DNA from: JAJVID01 sp035714085
GTDB taxonomy: Bacteria; Acidobacteriota; Blastocatellia; RBC074
Reading direction: 5' to 3'
Assembly: GCA_035714085.1 (NCBI GenBank)
Contig: DASTMP010000462.1
Location: forward strand, 18,940-82,939
Length of the DNA: 64,000 nucleotides
A model generated the notes under the pieces. That model was not told where the DNA came from. It worked only from the letters and a program-made list of their open reading frames with translations, and ran no database searches. Of this stretch, positions 10,837-19,563 are shown in pieces (position 1 is the stretch's first letter; each line of letters opens with the position of its first letter). Position numbers and translations under genes: made by a program.

Positions 10837-13260
10837 TTATTCGCAACGAAGCGCGACCATCGGATCCACTTTCATCGCCCGCCGCGCCGGAATCCAGCAA
10901 GCCAGCAAGGCGACAATAGTCAGCAACAACGCGATTCCGGTAAACGTCATCGGGTCGGTCGGCTCCACGCCGAACAGGAAGTCTTTCATCAGGCGCGTCA
11001 GCGCGAACGACGCCCCCAAGCCGAGCGCGATGCCGGCGAGGGCCAGCGCCAATCCCCTTCCGACGACCATCTTCAACACATCGCCGGACCGCGCGCCGAG
11101 CGCCACGCGAACGCCGATTTCATGCGTGCGCCGCGTCACGACGTACGACATCACGCCGTAAACTCCGATCGCCGCGAGCAGTAGCCCAATGGCCGCGAAC
11201 AGGCCGAGCAGCGTCGAGTTGAACCGCTGCTGCGCGAGCGAACGTCCGACGATCTGTTCGAGCGAGAGCATGCCGGTTAGCGGCAGCGACGGATCAACCT
11301 TGAGCATCTCCCGCTTGACCGCAGCGCCGAGAGCGAGCGGATCGCCAGACGCGCGAACGACGAATTTCATGGTCACGAACTCCCGCGCTACTCGCATCAA
11401 GCTATCATCTACCTGAGCCACGGGGACGAAGACGGTCGGCGGCGCCGGATCGCCGAGGCCGAATTGCTTGACGTCGTTCACGACGCCGGCGATCTGATAA
11501 ACCCGCGTCCCGTCGACGGTCAGTGACTGGCCGATCGGATCCGCGTTCGGGAAAGTCCGATGCGCGTAAGTCTCGTTGACGATGATGGCCGGCGGCGCGC
11601 CCGCGGAATCGGCCTCGTTGAAGGCGCGCCCGCGGCGAATAGACATCTTCATCACTTTGAAGAAGTCCGGCGTGATCATCCGAAATTCGGTCGAAGCTAC
11701 CGAATCAGGCTCCCCAGCTACGCCGACGCCGAGATTTAGCCATGCGCCCAGCGGCAGATTGCTCGTCACCGCAGCGGCTTCGGCGCCGGGCAAGTTCTTC
11801 AGGCGCTCAAGCGCGCGGCTGAAATAATCTGCGTTCTGCGCCGTCGATTCGTACTGCTTACCGTTAGGCGCGACCTCAAAGGTCAATACATTGCCCGGAT
11901 CGAAACCAGGGTCGACCTGGCGCAAATTGGCGAAGGTGCGGATCAACAAACCCGCGCCAACCAGCAGCGTGATGGCGAGCGCGATCTCCGCCACAACCAG
12001 CGCGCTCCGCATTCGGCCGCGTTCCCCTCCGATGGAGCCTTGGCCGCCGCCTTCCTTTAGCGCGCGATTGACGTCCACACGCGCCGCCTGCAACGCCGGA
12101 GCAAGCGCAAAGAGCAGACCGGATATCACCGCCGCGCCGAGCGTGAAGGCGAAAACGCGCCAATCGAAGCCGATTTCGCCACTGCGCGGAATCAATCCTT
12201 GCGGCAGCAGCGCCGTCAATGCCTCCATGCCCCAAGTGGCGAGTAGCAGGCCAGCGCCGCCGCCTATGAGGGCAAGCAATACGCCCTCGGTCAACGACTG
12301 GCGCGCCAGACACCATCGGCTCGCGCCGAGCGCCTGCCGCAGCGCCATCTCTTTCTGCCGCGCGGTCGCTTGCGTCAACTGCAAATTGGCGACGTTGGCG
12401 CAGGCGATGAGCAGGACGAAGCTGACCGCGCCGAGCAGAATCAGCAGCATCGGACGCGCCTCCGCTGTCAAACTGGCCAGATAAGGCTCGACCCGAATCC
12501 CGATTTCTTCCCGCCACAGCTGCTTCGGATAAGAGGCCTTGAACTGCTCGAAGACCGATTTCACCTCGGCCTGCGCCTGCTGGCGCGTCACGCCCGGCTT
12601 GAGCCGAGCCAGCACGGTATAGTTGTGCCCCTCATCCGCGCTCGCCAGGTTGACCCGCATCGGAACGAACACGTCCAATTGCCCGTCGCCGTAGCGGAAA
12701 TCTTCCGGCATCACGCCGACCACCGTGTAGAGATCGCCGTTGATCGAGACGCCCTTGCCCGCGATCGCCGGATCGGCGCCGAAGCGCCGACGCCACAATC
12801 CATTGCTCAGAACCGCAACGCGCCCGCCGTTCAGCGAATCTTCCTCCTTCGTGAAGCCTCGCCCGACGGCCGGATTCACGCCGAGGACGCGAAAGAAATC
12901 CGCGCTGACCCTGACACCCGCGACGAACTCCGGCTCACCGCCGCCCGAAAGATTGACGCCGGAGCCAATCCCAGTCATGGCGGCGACGCCGTCGAACGAC
13001 TGGCTATGCTCGCGCCAGAAGATGAACTTAGGTTCGCTGGCGCCCCTGAAACTCGCGTTCGGCCAATCCGGCGCGAGGCTCATAATGCGCTCCGGCTCCG
13101 GATATGAGAGCGGGCGCAAGAGCGCGGCGTTGACGACGGTGAAGATCGCCGTGTTCGCGCCTATGCCAAGCGCGAGCGTGATTACAGCGATCAGCGTGAA
13201 GCCGGGTTTCTTGAGTAACATTCGCCCGCCGTAGCGCAGGTCTTGCAATAGGGTTTGCAT
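10837..13260 (-). CDS. ADOP-4: orphan MacB/FtsX-type permease
   Basis: 807 aa with GGAGGAATT before the ATG. Family layout as in ADOP-3. The first FtsX block reads NVANLQLTQATARQKEMALR followed by QALGASRWCLARQSLTEGV. The Cys and the SLTEG variant are unlike most copies (QLLTES). The end of the gene (about the last 110 bp) is almost identical in DNA to the end of ADOP-5, although the upstream parts have diverged, which points to local gene conversion or recent duplication. Tail: KVDPMVALRCE. Neighbours: ADOP-5 upstream after a heptamer hairpin; the small secreted protein gene downstream. Confidence 0.9.
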   Translation of the reverse strand: MQTLLQDLRYGGRMLLKKPGFTLIAVITLALGIGANTAIFTVVNAALLRPLSYPEPERIMSLAPDWPNASFRGASEPKFIFWREHSQSFDGVAAMTGIGSGVNLSGGGEPEFVAGVRVSADFFRVLGVNPAVGRGFTKEEDSLNGGRVAVLSNGLWRRRFGADPAIAGKGVSINGDLYTVVGVMPEDFRYGDGQLDVFVPMRVNLASADEGHNYTVLARLKPGVTRQQAQAEVKSVFEQFKASYPKQLWREEIGIRVEPYLASLTAEARPMLLILLGAVSFVLLIACANVANLQLTQATARQKEMALRQALGASRWCLARQSLTEGVLLALIGGGAGLLLATWGMEALTALLPQGLIPRSGEIGFDWRVFAFTLGAAVISGLLFALAPALQAARVDVNRALKEGGGQGSIGGERGRMRSALVVAEIALAITLLVGAGLLIRTFANLRQVDPGFDPGNVLTFEVAPNGKQYESTAQNADYFSRALERLKNLPGAEAAAVTSNLPLGAWLNLGVGVAGEPDSVASTEFRMITPDFFKVMKMSIRRGRAFNEADSAGAPPAIIVNETYAHRTFPNADPIGQSLTVDGTRVYQIAGVVNDVKQFGLGDPAPPTVFVPVAQVDDSLMRVAREFVTMKFVVRASGDPLALGAAVKREMLKVDPSLPLTGMLSLEQIVGRSLAQQRFNSTLLGLFAAIGLLLAAIGVYGVMSYVVTRRTHEIGVRVALGARSGDVLKMVVGRGLALALAGIALGLGASFALTRLMKDFLFGVEPTDPMTFTGIALLLTIVALLACWIPARRAMKVDPMVALRCE

Positions 13261-13274
13261 AATTCCTCCAGAGC

Positions 13275-13371
13275 CAGGTGTCAGGTTCCAGGTGTCAGGC
13301 GTCAGGATAAAGTCTGCGGCGTCATTCCTTATCTGAAACCTGGCGCCTGGAACCTGACGCCTGACACCTAT
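13275..13371. repeat. CAGGTGT-type heptamer hairpin, core type A
   Basis: The order is CAGGTGT, CAGGTTC, CAGGTGT, CAGGCGT heptamers, the core GGATAAAGTCTGCGGCGTCA...CCTTATCTG, then complementary CTGAAAC, CTGGCGC, CTGGAAC, CTGACGC, CTGACAC. It fills the gap ADOP-5/ADOP-4. It is nearly identical to 16905-16990, and the match continues into the ends of ADOP-5 and ADOP-6. Confidence 0.85.
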
Positions 13372-15815
13372 TCACATCTGAGCGCGACCATCGGATCCAC
13401 TTTCATCGCCCGCCGCGCCGGAATCCAGCAGGCCAGCAAGGCGACAATAGTCAGCAACAACGCGATTCCGGCAAACGTCAATGGGTCAGTCGGGCTTACG
13501 CCAAACAACAAACTCGTCATAAAGCGTGTCAGGGCCAGGGCTCCGGCGCCACCGAGCGCCAGACCGATCAACACCAGACCCAGCCCCTGACTGAGAACCA
13601 GCTTCAGCACATCGCGGGCTTGCGCCCCCAGCGCAAGGCGGATGCCGATCTCTTGTGTGCGTTGCGACACGGCGTAGGCCACCACGCCATACAGACCGAT
13701 GGATGTCAGCAGCAGCGCCACTCCGGCAAAGACGCCCAGCAGCAGGCTGTTGAAACGTGGCTGATCGAGCGTGCGCGATAGATAATCGTCCAGCGTCCTG
13801 ACCTGACTGACCGGAACATTGCGATCCAGCTTCGTGACGGCCTCACGAATGGCGGCTGTCAGGCTCTGCGGGTCGCGCTGCGCGCGCAATACCAGAGTGA
13901 ATGACCCCATCGCCGGAACCTGCGGAATGTGCAGGTAGGCTTCAGGCTCGGGCGCCAGGCTCGGATTTTTCGAACGGGTGTCGGCCACCACGCCGACGAT
14001 TTCACGCATCGGGATGGGCTTTTCACCGGCTGAAATGCCCAGCTTGATGCGTTTTCCCAGAGGGTCTTCATTCGGGAAATATTTTTTGGCGAACGCTTCA
14101 TTGATGACAACCACGGGCAGCGCTTTCGAATTGTCGCGCGCGTCGAATTCGCGCCCTTGCTCGACGGCGGTTCCGAGCGCGTGGAAGTAACCGGGGCCGA
14201 TCATGAAAAATCGCGTCTCATAAGGAAACTCATTCCCGAAATCTTTCGGTCGGCCTTCGATATCGAGGCTGATGGTGTAGTTGCTGCCGCTGAGCGGCAT
14301 CGGAGCGGCGGAGCTGTAAGCCGTCACGCCCGGCAAGGATTCGAGCGCGGCCAGCAGCCGATCATGAAATTCGGCGCGCTGCTCCCCTCGCGGATAACTC
14401 GCATCAGACAAACCGACGCGCATCGTCAGTATCTGTCGCGGATCGAAACCCGGATTGACACGCAGCAAGCGCGCAAAGCTCTGAATCAGCAATCCGGCGC
14501 CGACCAGAAGCACAACCGCTATTGCAACTTCGGCCACCACCAGCGCGCCGCGGGCGACGCCGCGAGCGCCAGTCGAGTTGCGCCCGCTCTCTTTCAGCGT
14601 CGCATGCAAATCGAGCCTCGACGACTGCCATGCTGGAATCAGCCCCATCACCAACCCGGTGAGCATCGTCGCTCCCAGCGTGAAGAGTAGGACGCGGCGA
14701 TCAATCGCGGCTTCGGCGATGCGCGGAACATCCGCCGGCGTAATTGCGATCAGAGCGTCTGCGACGAAGCTCGCCAGCATGATTCCGGCCCCGGCGCCGA
14801 GCGCGGCGAGCAGAACGCTTTCGGTCAGCAATTGCCGAATGAGCCTGAAGCGCCCCGCGCCCAACGCGGCGCGCACGGCGATTTCGCGCCGGCGATTGAG
14901 CGAACGCGCCAGCAATAGGTTCGCCACGTTGGCGCACGCGATCAACAACACACAGCACACGGCGGCGAAGACTACCCACAATGCCCCGCTGACGTCGCCA
15001 GTCAGGTTTTTTAGCAGCGGCGCCACACGCGCGCTCGATCCTTTATTGTCGTTTGGATATTGCTTTTCAAGCTCTCCGGCGATGGCCACAAGCTCCGCTT
15101 CGGCCTGCTCGGCGGTCGAGCCGGGCTTCAGCAATCCGACTGCCTGCAGGTAAAAATAACTGCGTTGGTTGGCCGGGGCGCCGCTCTGCGCTTCGGTATG
15201 ACTGGCATAGTTGATCCACATCTCAACAGGCTCTGCGCGAATCGGAAATTGAAACCCCGGTGACATGACGCCAACCACAGTGTAGCTCTCGCCGTTGATC
15301 GCGATAACTTTGCCTACGACGTTCGGATCGGCGTTGAAACGGATTCGCCACGCGCCGTGACTGAGCGCGACAACACGCCCGCCGCCGGCTTTATCTTCAT
15401 TCGGCAAAAATGTGCGACCGTATAGCGGCTTGGCGCCGAGAATCTGGAACAGGTCAGCCGTCGCCATGACGCCTTCCAAGCTGACGGCGGCGCCGGCGCC
15501 AGTCAGCGTCAAACCTGTGTCGCGATAAACCGCCATCCGTTCAAAGGCGCGGCTCCGCGTCCGGTAATCGGAAAAATTCGGATAGGATAGCGAACCAAAC
15601 TCCGATCTATTTTTGGTATCAGTCGTCCCAATGGCCACAATCCGTTCCGGCGAGGCAAAGGGCAGCGGCTTGAGCAATACCGTATTGATAATGCTGAATA
15701 TGGCTGTATTCGCGCCGATGCCCAAAGCCAGCGTAATGACGGCGATCAGCGTGAAGCCGGGATTCTTAACCAGCATTCGCGCGCCGAAGCGCAGGTCTTG
15801 CCACAAAATGTTCAT
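13368..15815 (-). CDS. ADOP-5: orphan MacB/FtsX-type permease
   Basis: 815 aa from the ATG at 15813-15815 (MNILWQDLRFGARMLVKNPG); GAGGAA lies 8 nt upstream of it and too close to the alternative ATG two codons earlier. First coupling motif REIAVRAALGAGRFRLIRQ, second QEIGIRLALGAQARDVLK. The first periplasmic domain carries FSDYRTRSRAFERMAVYRDTG. The 3' end is shared at DNA level with ADOP-4 and, with the adjoining hairpin, in part with ADOP-6. The metallopeptidase-like gene lies immediately upstream on the same strand (44 bp gap), so the two are probably co-transcribed. Confidence 0.9.
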   Translation of the reverse strand: MNILWQDLRFGARMLVKNPGFTLIAVITLALGIGANTAIFSIINTVLLKPLPFASPERIVAIGTTDTKNRSEFGSLSYPNFSDYRTRSRAFERMAVYRDTGLTLTGAGAAVSLEGVMATADLFQILGAKPLYGRTFLPNEDKAGGGRVVALSHGAWRIRFNADPNVVGKVIAINGESYTVVGVMSPGFQFPIRAEPVEMWINYASHTEAQSGAPANQRSYFYLQAVGLLKPGSTAEQAEAELVAIAGELEKQYPNDNKGSSARVAPLLKNLTGDVSGALWVVFAAVCCVLLIACANVANLLLARSLNRRREIAVRAALGAGRFRLIRQLLTESVLLAALGAGAGIMLASFVADALIAITPADVPRIAEAAIDRRVLLFTLGATMLTGLVMGLIPAWQSSRLDLHATLKESGRNSTGARGVARGALVVAEVAIAVVLLVGAGLLIQSFARLLRVNPGFDPRQILTMRVGLSDASYPRGEQRAEFHDRLLAALESLPGVTAYSSAAPMPLSGSNYTISLDIEGRPKDFGNEFPYETRFFMIGPGYFHALGTAVEQGREFDARDNSKALPVVVINEAFAKKYFPNEDPLGKRIKLGISAGEKPIPMREIVGVVADTRSKNPSLAPEPEAYLHIPQVPAMGSFTLVLRAQRDPQSLTAAIREAVTKLDRNVPVSQVRTLDDYLSRTLDQPRFNSLLLGVFAGVALLLTSIGLYGVVAYAVSQRTQEIGIRLALGAQARDVLKLVLSQGLGLVLIGLALGGAGALALTRFMTSLLFGVSPTDPLTFAGIALLLTIVALLACWIPARRAMKVDPMVALRCE

Positions 15816-15859
15816 AACCATTTCCTCTATTCAACTTCCAGCCCAGTAGCCACTTCGGT

Positions 15860-16855
15860 TCAAAGATGAAACATATCCTTCAAGATAGCGGCTCGCTGAC
15901 TCGTCGCATCGAACTTTCTTGGATTGTTGATGAAATACAGGTCGGTGAGACTGAAATACTGCCCCACAGGAATAACTTCCTTCCCTGTAATGTGCCGATT
16001 GAAGAACTCCCTGTAATCTTTTCCTGTCAAATTGTTCAATTCGGCAAGGACGTCAGCGTTGGTATACGTCCTGTCTGCCCGATTGAAGGCCCGATACATC
16101 GCCTTCATCAGATCATCCAGGTTCTTGGTATTGCGCGAGTGTGAGCGAATGTCGTAGTCCAGCATCATCCCCGCCACCAGGCCACCGCAGTAAACCAGAA
16201 AATAATGCCCGCTCTTCCGCTCTCCTTCACCCGCCTCGCTCATTGATAACGAGCCGATCCCGCTGTCATTCAGGTAGTACCCGAGAGGCAGTCCCAGCCG
16301 CGCCGGGATTTCGTCCTTGCCGATCAGGCCGAGCTTGAGGGCGATTCTGAAAGCGTAGTATTCGGTGATCCCTTCGTTGAACCACTGTTCCCGGCCTGAT
16401 CGGTATCGAAATGTCTCCGCATTCCAGAAATGGAGCATTTCGTGAATAACGGCCAACTTCCATGTGAGATAACCGAAGACGAGTTTGTTTTCCATGCCTT
16501 CATTCATTGCAACGTCTATCATATTGGGGTCGGCCTCCGCCGCCATCTGTAAGTCGGGATCGCGCCGCATATTCACACTAAATTCCCGATAAACGTTCCC
16601 CGACGAATCTTTGGGCAAACCTCCGAACACCGTAACGCATTCCACAAAGGCAGGCTTGATCACATCCTTAATCTGATTATCCAAAGGAAGCAGCCTGTGA
16701 TCGAAGTAATTCAACGTGACTTCAACGTTTGAAACAGTGAGCCGCTCGATTTTGACCGGCCTATTTTCAGATTGCTGGCGCCTGGCGTCGCAAGCCAGGA
16801 CCAGAATCGAACCAAGGAGGACAGGCCGCAGGACGGATTTGATTGTCAGAGTCAT
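15860..16855 (-). CDS. M61/M1-like zinc metallopeptidase lipoprotein
   Basis: 331 aa from the ATG at 16853-16855, chosen for the AAGGAG ribosome site and because the segment upstream is repeat DNA. The N-terminus MTLTIKSVLRPVLLGSILVLAC ends in a plausible lipobox Cys at 22, so anchoring in a membrane is likely. Residues 138-142 are HEMLH, followed by WFNEGITEYYA with Glu161. HExxH-x18-E is the zinc site of gluzincins such as M1 and M61 peptidases. Homology outside this region is not obvious. It sits between ADOP-6 and ADOP-5, the only enzyme-like gene on the array strand, and might process or degrade exported peptides (inference). Confidence 0.75.
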   Translation of the reverse strand: MTLTIKSVLRPVLLGSILVLACDARRQQSENRPVKIERLTVSNVEVTLNYFDHRLLPLDNQIKDVIKPAFVECVTVFGGLPKDSSGNVYREFSVNMRRDPDLQMAAEADPNMIDVAMNEGMENKLVFGYLTWKLAVIHEMLHFWNAETFRYRSGREQWFNEGITEYYAFRIALKLGLIGKDEIPARLGLPLGYYLNDSGIGSLSMSEAGEGERKSGHYFLVYCGGLVAGMMLDYDIRSHSRNTKNLDDLMKAMYRAFNRADRTYTNADVLAELNNLTGKDYREFFNRHITGKEVIPVGQYFSLTDLYFINNPRKFDATSQRAAILKDMFHL

Positions 16856-16904
16856 TACTTCTCCTTTCATCATGGCGCGCCTGTCAATACTGAGTTTAAA
16901 GAAG

Positions 16905-16990
16905 CTGTCAGGTGTCAGGCGCCAGGATAGAGACTGCGGCGTCATTCCTTATCTGAAACCTGGCGCCTGGAACCTGACGCCTGACACCTA
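16905..16990. repeat. CAGGTGT-type heptamer hairpin, core type A
   Basis: It lies between ADOP-6 and the metallopeptidase-like gene. The core GGATAGAGACTGCGGCGTCA and the right arm differ by only a few bases from 13275-13371, and the match runs on into the last codons of the adjoining permease. This indicates that hairpin and gene end were copied together. Confidence 0.85.
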
Positions 16991-19447
16991 TTCACATCTG
17001 AGCGCGACCATCGGATCAACTTTTGTCGCCCGTCGCGCCGGTATCCAGCAGGCCACGAGCGCGACGAACATCAGTAAGACCGCGATCACTGCGAACGTCG
17101 AAAAATCTGTCGCGCTAACCTCGAACAACAACTTCTCCATCAAACGCGTCAATGCCACTGACGCAAGCAGGCCCAACGCCACGCCCGCGAGCGCCAGCTT
17201 CATTCCCTGTCCCACCACCAGCTTCAACACGTCGCGACGCCCGGCGCCCAGCGCCATCCGCAAGCCGACCTCGCGCGTGCGCTGCGCGACGGAATATGAC
17301 ATCACGCCGTATAGCCCAATGGCGGCCAGCGTCATCGCGAGGGCCGCGAATATTCCGATCAACTGTAAATTGAAACGAGGTTGCCAAAGCGTGTCGGTGA
17401 TCACTTGTTCCATGGTCGCGACACTGGAGACCGGCAGGTTGCGGTCGAGCGATCTGACCGCCTCTTGCGCCGTGGCGCCCAGGCTCTGCGGCTCGACGGA
17501 TGTGCGGACGACTATCGTCATCGTGGTGAAGTGTCTGGCGGTCCCCGCGTAAAAGTCCCGGCTTTGTTGGAAGGGCAGATAGATTTCGTTCGACGGCGCG
17601 TCCGTCCAACTATCCTGCTTGACGTCCTTGACCACGCCGACCACAGTGAGCCATTGCGGCGCCCGCGAGTTGTCGCGAGGGTCATCCAACGTGACGCGTT
17701 TGCCAATAGGGTCTTCCGATGGCCAATTACGCCGGGCGAGCGTTTCGTTGATGATAATAACGCCGGGCGAGTTCGCCGCGTCGTATTCGGTGAAATCGCG
17801 CCCGGCGCGCAACGGGATACCCATCGTCTGAAAGTAACCCCGGCGACTGACCCGGAAGACTACCTCGATGCCCTGGCCGGGCGGCGGCAGCGGACGGCCT
17901 TCAATCGTCAGCGCTCTCGTCCATGTGTCACCGGCCAGCGGCAGGTGATTGATCGCGCTCACCGACTCGACGCCCGGTAGGGCTGTGAGCCGATCCGTCA
18001 ATCGCTGGTAGAACGATTCGCGCGTCGGCCCCACATATTGCGACGCGCCAGACAGCGAGACCGTCATCGTCAGCGCATTGCGCGGATTGAACCCCGGATC
18101 AACCGCCTGGAGTTTCAAAAAGCTGTTAATCAGCAAGCCCGCGCCAATCAACATTACCAGCGCCAGCGCGAGTTCGACTACGACCAGCGTTTCGCGCAGG
18201 CGTCGACGACCGCCCGCGGCTCCCCTCCCGCTCTCTTTGATCGACTGGCTCAAATCGGGCTTTGACGCCGCCAGCGCAGGAACAAGACCGAAGAGCAGAC
18301 TGGTCGCAAGCGTTACCACGAGCGCGAAGCCCAGCGCCATCAAGTCAATCCTGATTTCACTCAGGCGCGGCAAACGGACGTTGAAGCTGCTGCTATTGCC
18401 CGCCAGCAGCGTCGTCAACCAATCAACGCCCCATACGGCCAGCAGGATTCCGACGGCCGCGCCGCATACCGAGAGCAACAAACTCTCGGTCAGCAACTGT
18501 CTGACGATGCGCCAACGGCTGGCGCCCAACGCCACCCGCACCGCGGCCTCGGTCTGCCTCGCCGCCGCGCGCGCCAGCAGTAAACAGGCCACATTCGCGC
18601 AGGCGATCAACAGGACGAATCCGACGGCGCCCGACAAGACCAGCAACGCCAGGCGAACATTGCCGACCACCTTCTCATTCAACGGGTCTACGCGGACGTT
18701 GAGGCCGGCGTTGGATTCCGGGTAAGCCTGGGCGAGTCGCGTATTCATCACGTCTATCTCGGCCTGCGCCTGCTGCAACGTCACGCCCGGTTTGAGCCGC
18801 GCAAACACGCGCAATGAACTCCCCCCGCGGCTCGTCGCGCGAGGGCGTAGATCGAGCGGCGTCCACATCTCTGCGCGTGTTGACCAAAAGGGCGGAAATT
18901 GAAACTGGGGCGGCATCACGCCGACCACGGCGTAGCTTTCTCCGCTCAGCGTAATATTTCGTCCGACGATGTTCCGGTCGCCGCCGAACTCCCGCTGCCA
19001 GAGCTTGTGGCTCAGCACCAGCGCGTGATCCTTGCCCGGTTGGTAGTCTTCGGATTGCAGCGTCCGCCCCAATAACGGTTGCTCGCCGAGCAGCGCAAAA
19101 AGCCCCTCGCCCATCCGCAGCCCGCTGATCGCTTCCGCCCTGTCGGCGCCCGCGAGCGTGGCGCCCCAGGCTTCCGCCGCCGCCATCTGCGCGAAGCTCT
19201 GACTGCCTGAGCGAAAATCCAGAAAGTTAGCGGGCGAGACTGGCCCGCGCCCATAGTTCAAGAGCGTCACGATCCGCTCAGGCTCGCGATAGGCGAGCGG
19301 CCGCAGCAGGACGCCGTTGACGACACTAAAGATCGCTGTGTTCGCCCCAATGCCCAGGCCTAGCGTCATGACAGCAATCAATGTGAAGCCAGGGTTCTTC
19401 AATAACATTCGCGCGCCGTAGCGCAGGTCTTGTATCAGTGTTTGCAT
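16988..19447 (-). CDS. ADOP-6: orphan MacB/FtsX-type permease
   Basis: 819 aa from the ATG at 19445-19447 (MQTLIQDLRYGARMLLKNPG), with AGAGGAATT upstream. The first FtsX block is NVACLLLARAAARQTEAAVRV followed by ALGASRWRIVRQ. The Cys in NVACLL and the TEAAVR variant of the usual (K/R)EIAVR are distinctive. The extracytoplasmic loop after the first FtsX block has a polar stretch LLAGNSSSFNVRLPRL absent from most copies. The C-terminal block ends KVDPMVALRCE. Upstream lies ADOP-7 beyond a hairpin of CAGGTTT repeats; downstream is the metallopeptidase-like gene. Confidence 0.9.
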   Translation of the reverse strand: MQTLIQDLRYGARMLLKNPGFTLIAVMTLGLGIGANTAIFSVVNGVLLRPLAYREPERIVTLLNYGRGPVSPANFLDFRSGSQSFAQMAAAEAWGATLAGADRAEAISGLRMGEGLFALLGEQPLLGRTLQSEDYQPGKDHALVLSHKLWQREFGGDRNIVGRNITLSGESYAVVGVMPPQFQFPPFWSTRAEMWTPLDLRPRATSRGGSSLRVFARLKPGVTLQQAQAEIDVMNTRLAQAYPESNAGLNVRVDPLNEKVVGNVRLALLVLSGAVGFVLLIACANVACLLLARAAARQTEAAVRVALGASRWRIVRQLLTESLLLSVCGAAVGILLAVWGVDWLTTLLAGNSSSFNVRLPRLSEIRIDLMALGFALVVTLATSLLFGLVPALAASKPDLSQSIKESGRGAAGGRRRLRETLVVVELALALVMLIGAGLLINSFLKLQAVDPGFNPRNALTMTVSLSGASQYVGPTRESFYQRLTDRLTALPGVESVSAINHLPLAGDTWTRALTIEGRPLPPPGQGIEVVFRVSRRGYFQTMGIPLRAGRDFTEYDAANSPGVIIINETLARRNWPSEDPIGKRVTLDDPRDNSRAPQWLTVVGVVKDVKQDSWTDAPSNEIYLPFQQSRDFYAGTARHFTTMTIVVRTSVEPQSLGATAQEAVRSLDRNLPVSSVATMEQVITDTLWQPRFNLQLIGIFAALAMTLAAIGLYGVMSYSVAQRTREVGLRMALGAGRRDVLKLVVGQGMKLALAGVALGLLASVALTRLMEKLLFEVSATDFSTFAVIAVLLMFVALVACWIPARRATKVDPMVALRCE

Positions 19448-19461
19448 AATTCCTCTCAAAG

Positions 19462-19563
19462 CAGGTGTCAGGTTTCAGGTTTCAGGTTTCAGGTTTCAGG
19501 TTTCAGGATCGAGTCTGCCGCGTCATTCCTTATCTGAAACCTGAAACCTGAAACCTGACATCT
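19462..19563. repeat. CAGGTTT heptamer hairpin, core type A
   Basis: One CAGGTGT followed by four CAGGTTT units in tandem, then the core GGATCGAGTCTGCCGCGTCA...CCTTATCTG, then complementary CTGAAAC units ending CTGACATCTA in the ADOP-7 stop region. It is the most regular copy of the array, in the gap ADOP-7/ADOP-6. Confidence 0.85.
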
